From: Symsagittifera roscoffensis
Taxonomy: Eukaryota > Xenacoelomorpha > Acoela > Convolutidae
Direction of reading: 5' to 3'
Length of the DNA: 64,000 nucleotides
Assembly: GCF_963678635.1 (NCBI RefSeq)
Contig: NC_087067.1
Span: 5,992,647 to 6,056,646 of the forward strand
Below, in pieces: positions 63,997-64,000 of this stretch. The notes beneath the pieces are model-generated. The model worked only from the letters and a program-made list of their open reading frames with translations, was not told the DNA's origin and ran no database searches. Made by a program: the position numbers and the translations under genes. Numbering within the stretch: the stretch's first letter is position 1; every line of letters begins with the position of its first letter.

Positions 63997-64000
63997 AATG

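Larger units (their letters stand above)
24824..64000 (-). repeat. Tandem array of about 120 tRNA-Pro-derived units
   Basis: Head-to-tail units, nearly all minus strand. Each has a 72-nt tRNA-like core and a spacer of about 150 bp with shared words (TTGCTTAGTGTTTGCTGTC, TTCGATGC, CTTGTTTCAC). About 73 A-type cores keep a tRNA-like anticodon stem-loop; 46 B-type cores are decayed. A and B alternate over most of 41.6-56.9 kb, giving an A-to-A period near 460 bp. Higher-order repeats of about 1.84 kb (A-type cores at 49490, 51323, 53160) and about 1.57 kb (58157, 59727) are visible. The array is interrupted by the CTAG-bounded insert at 29175-41301. Intact cores are called separately. Confidence 0.9.

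Noticed and set aside
24824..64000. CRISPR array
   Set aside because: The regular spacing comes from 72-nt tRNA-like cores with long homologous spacers. Spacers are not unique, unit size is far too large, and the setting is eukaryotic.

Overview
This is AT-rich nuclear DNA from a eukaryote, most likely an invertebrate animal. The evidence is eukaryote-style tRNA-Pro genes with A and B boxes and no encoded CCA, an LTR retroelement with a Ty3/Gypsy-type polyprotein and an envelope-like gene, a hAT-type MITE, and GT-AG splice signals. The species cannot be named from the sequence. Almost nothing here looks like ordinary host coding sequence. The window is mostly mobile DNA and a tRNA-derived array.

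Layout. 1-1640 is low-complexity (CATC/CCAGC)n repeat. 1645-2074 is a hAT-type MITE with an 8-bp target duplication. 2745-2854 may be a 5' exon ending in ATG|GTAAGT. 4035-22942 is an 18.9-kb LTR retroelement on the minus strand. Its two 410-bp LTRs differ at only 2 positions and it is flanked by a 4-bp duplication (AAGG). 22947-24780 is unique sequence with a possible two-exon gene fragment. From 24824 to the window end there is a head-to-tail, minus-strand array of about 120 tRNA-Pro-derived units. Seven are identical, fully folded tRNA-Pro(CGG) genes; the rest are variants or decayed. A 12.1-kb non-coding insert (29175-41301) splits one of these units.

The retroelement reads, in its own sense: 5' LTR and primer site; a leader with hairpin repeats; orf77; orf119; orf284, overlapping in another frame with gag-pol (capsid, zinc knuckle, protease, RT, RNase H, integrase, GPY/F); two small membrane-protein ORFs linked by an ATGA overlap; a 378-codon open frame with no AUG; env, which starts 13 nt inside that frame's end; and orf597, linked to env by another ATGA overlap. 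The intact frames and near-identical LTRs indicate a recent insertion. The compact gene overlaps and a 1.2-kb AUG-free stretch before env suggest viral-style translational control.

The tRNA array alternates A-type units (tRNA-like, several anticodons) with B-type units (decayed, anticodon stem lost), one unit about every 225-230 bp, and is organised into higher-order repeats of about 1.84 kb and 1.57 kb. Besides Pro anticodons (CGG, TGG, AGG), units carry CGA, ACG, ATG, CGT, GCT, AGT or ATC on the same body. The 12.1-kb insert is a direct dimer (A-B-A, A-B-A) in which every junction and both ends carry CTAG. It sits in the CTAG of the A box of one tRNA unit.
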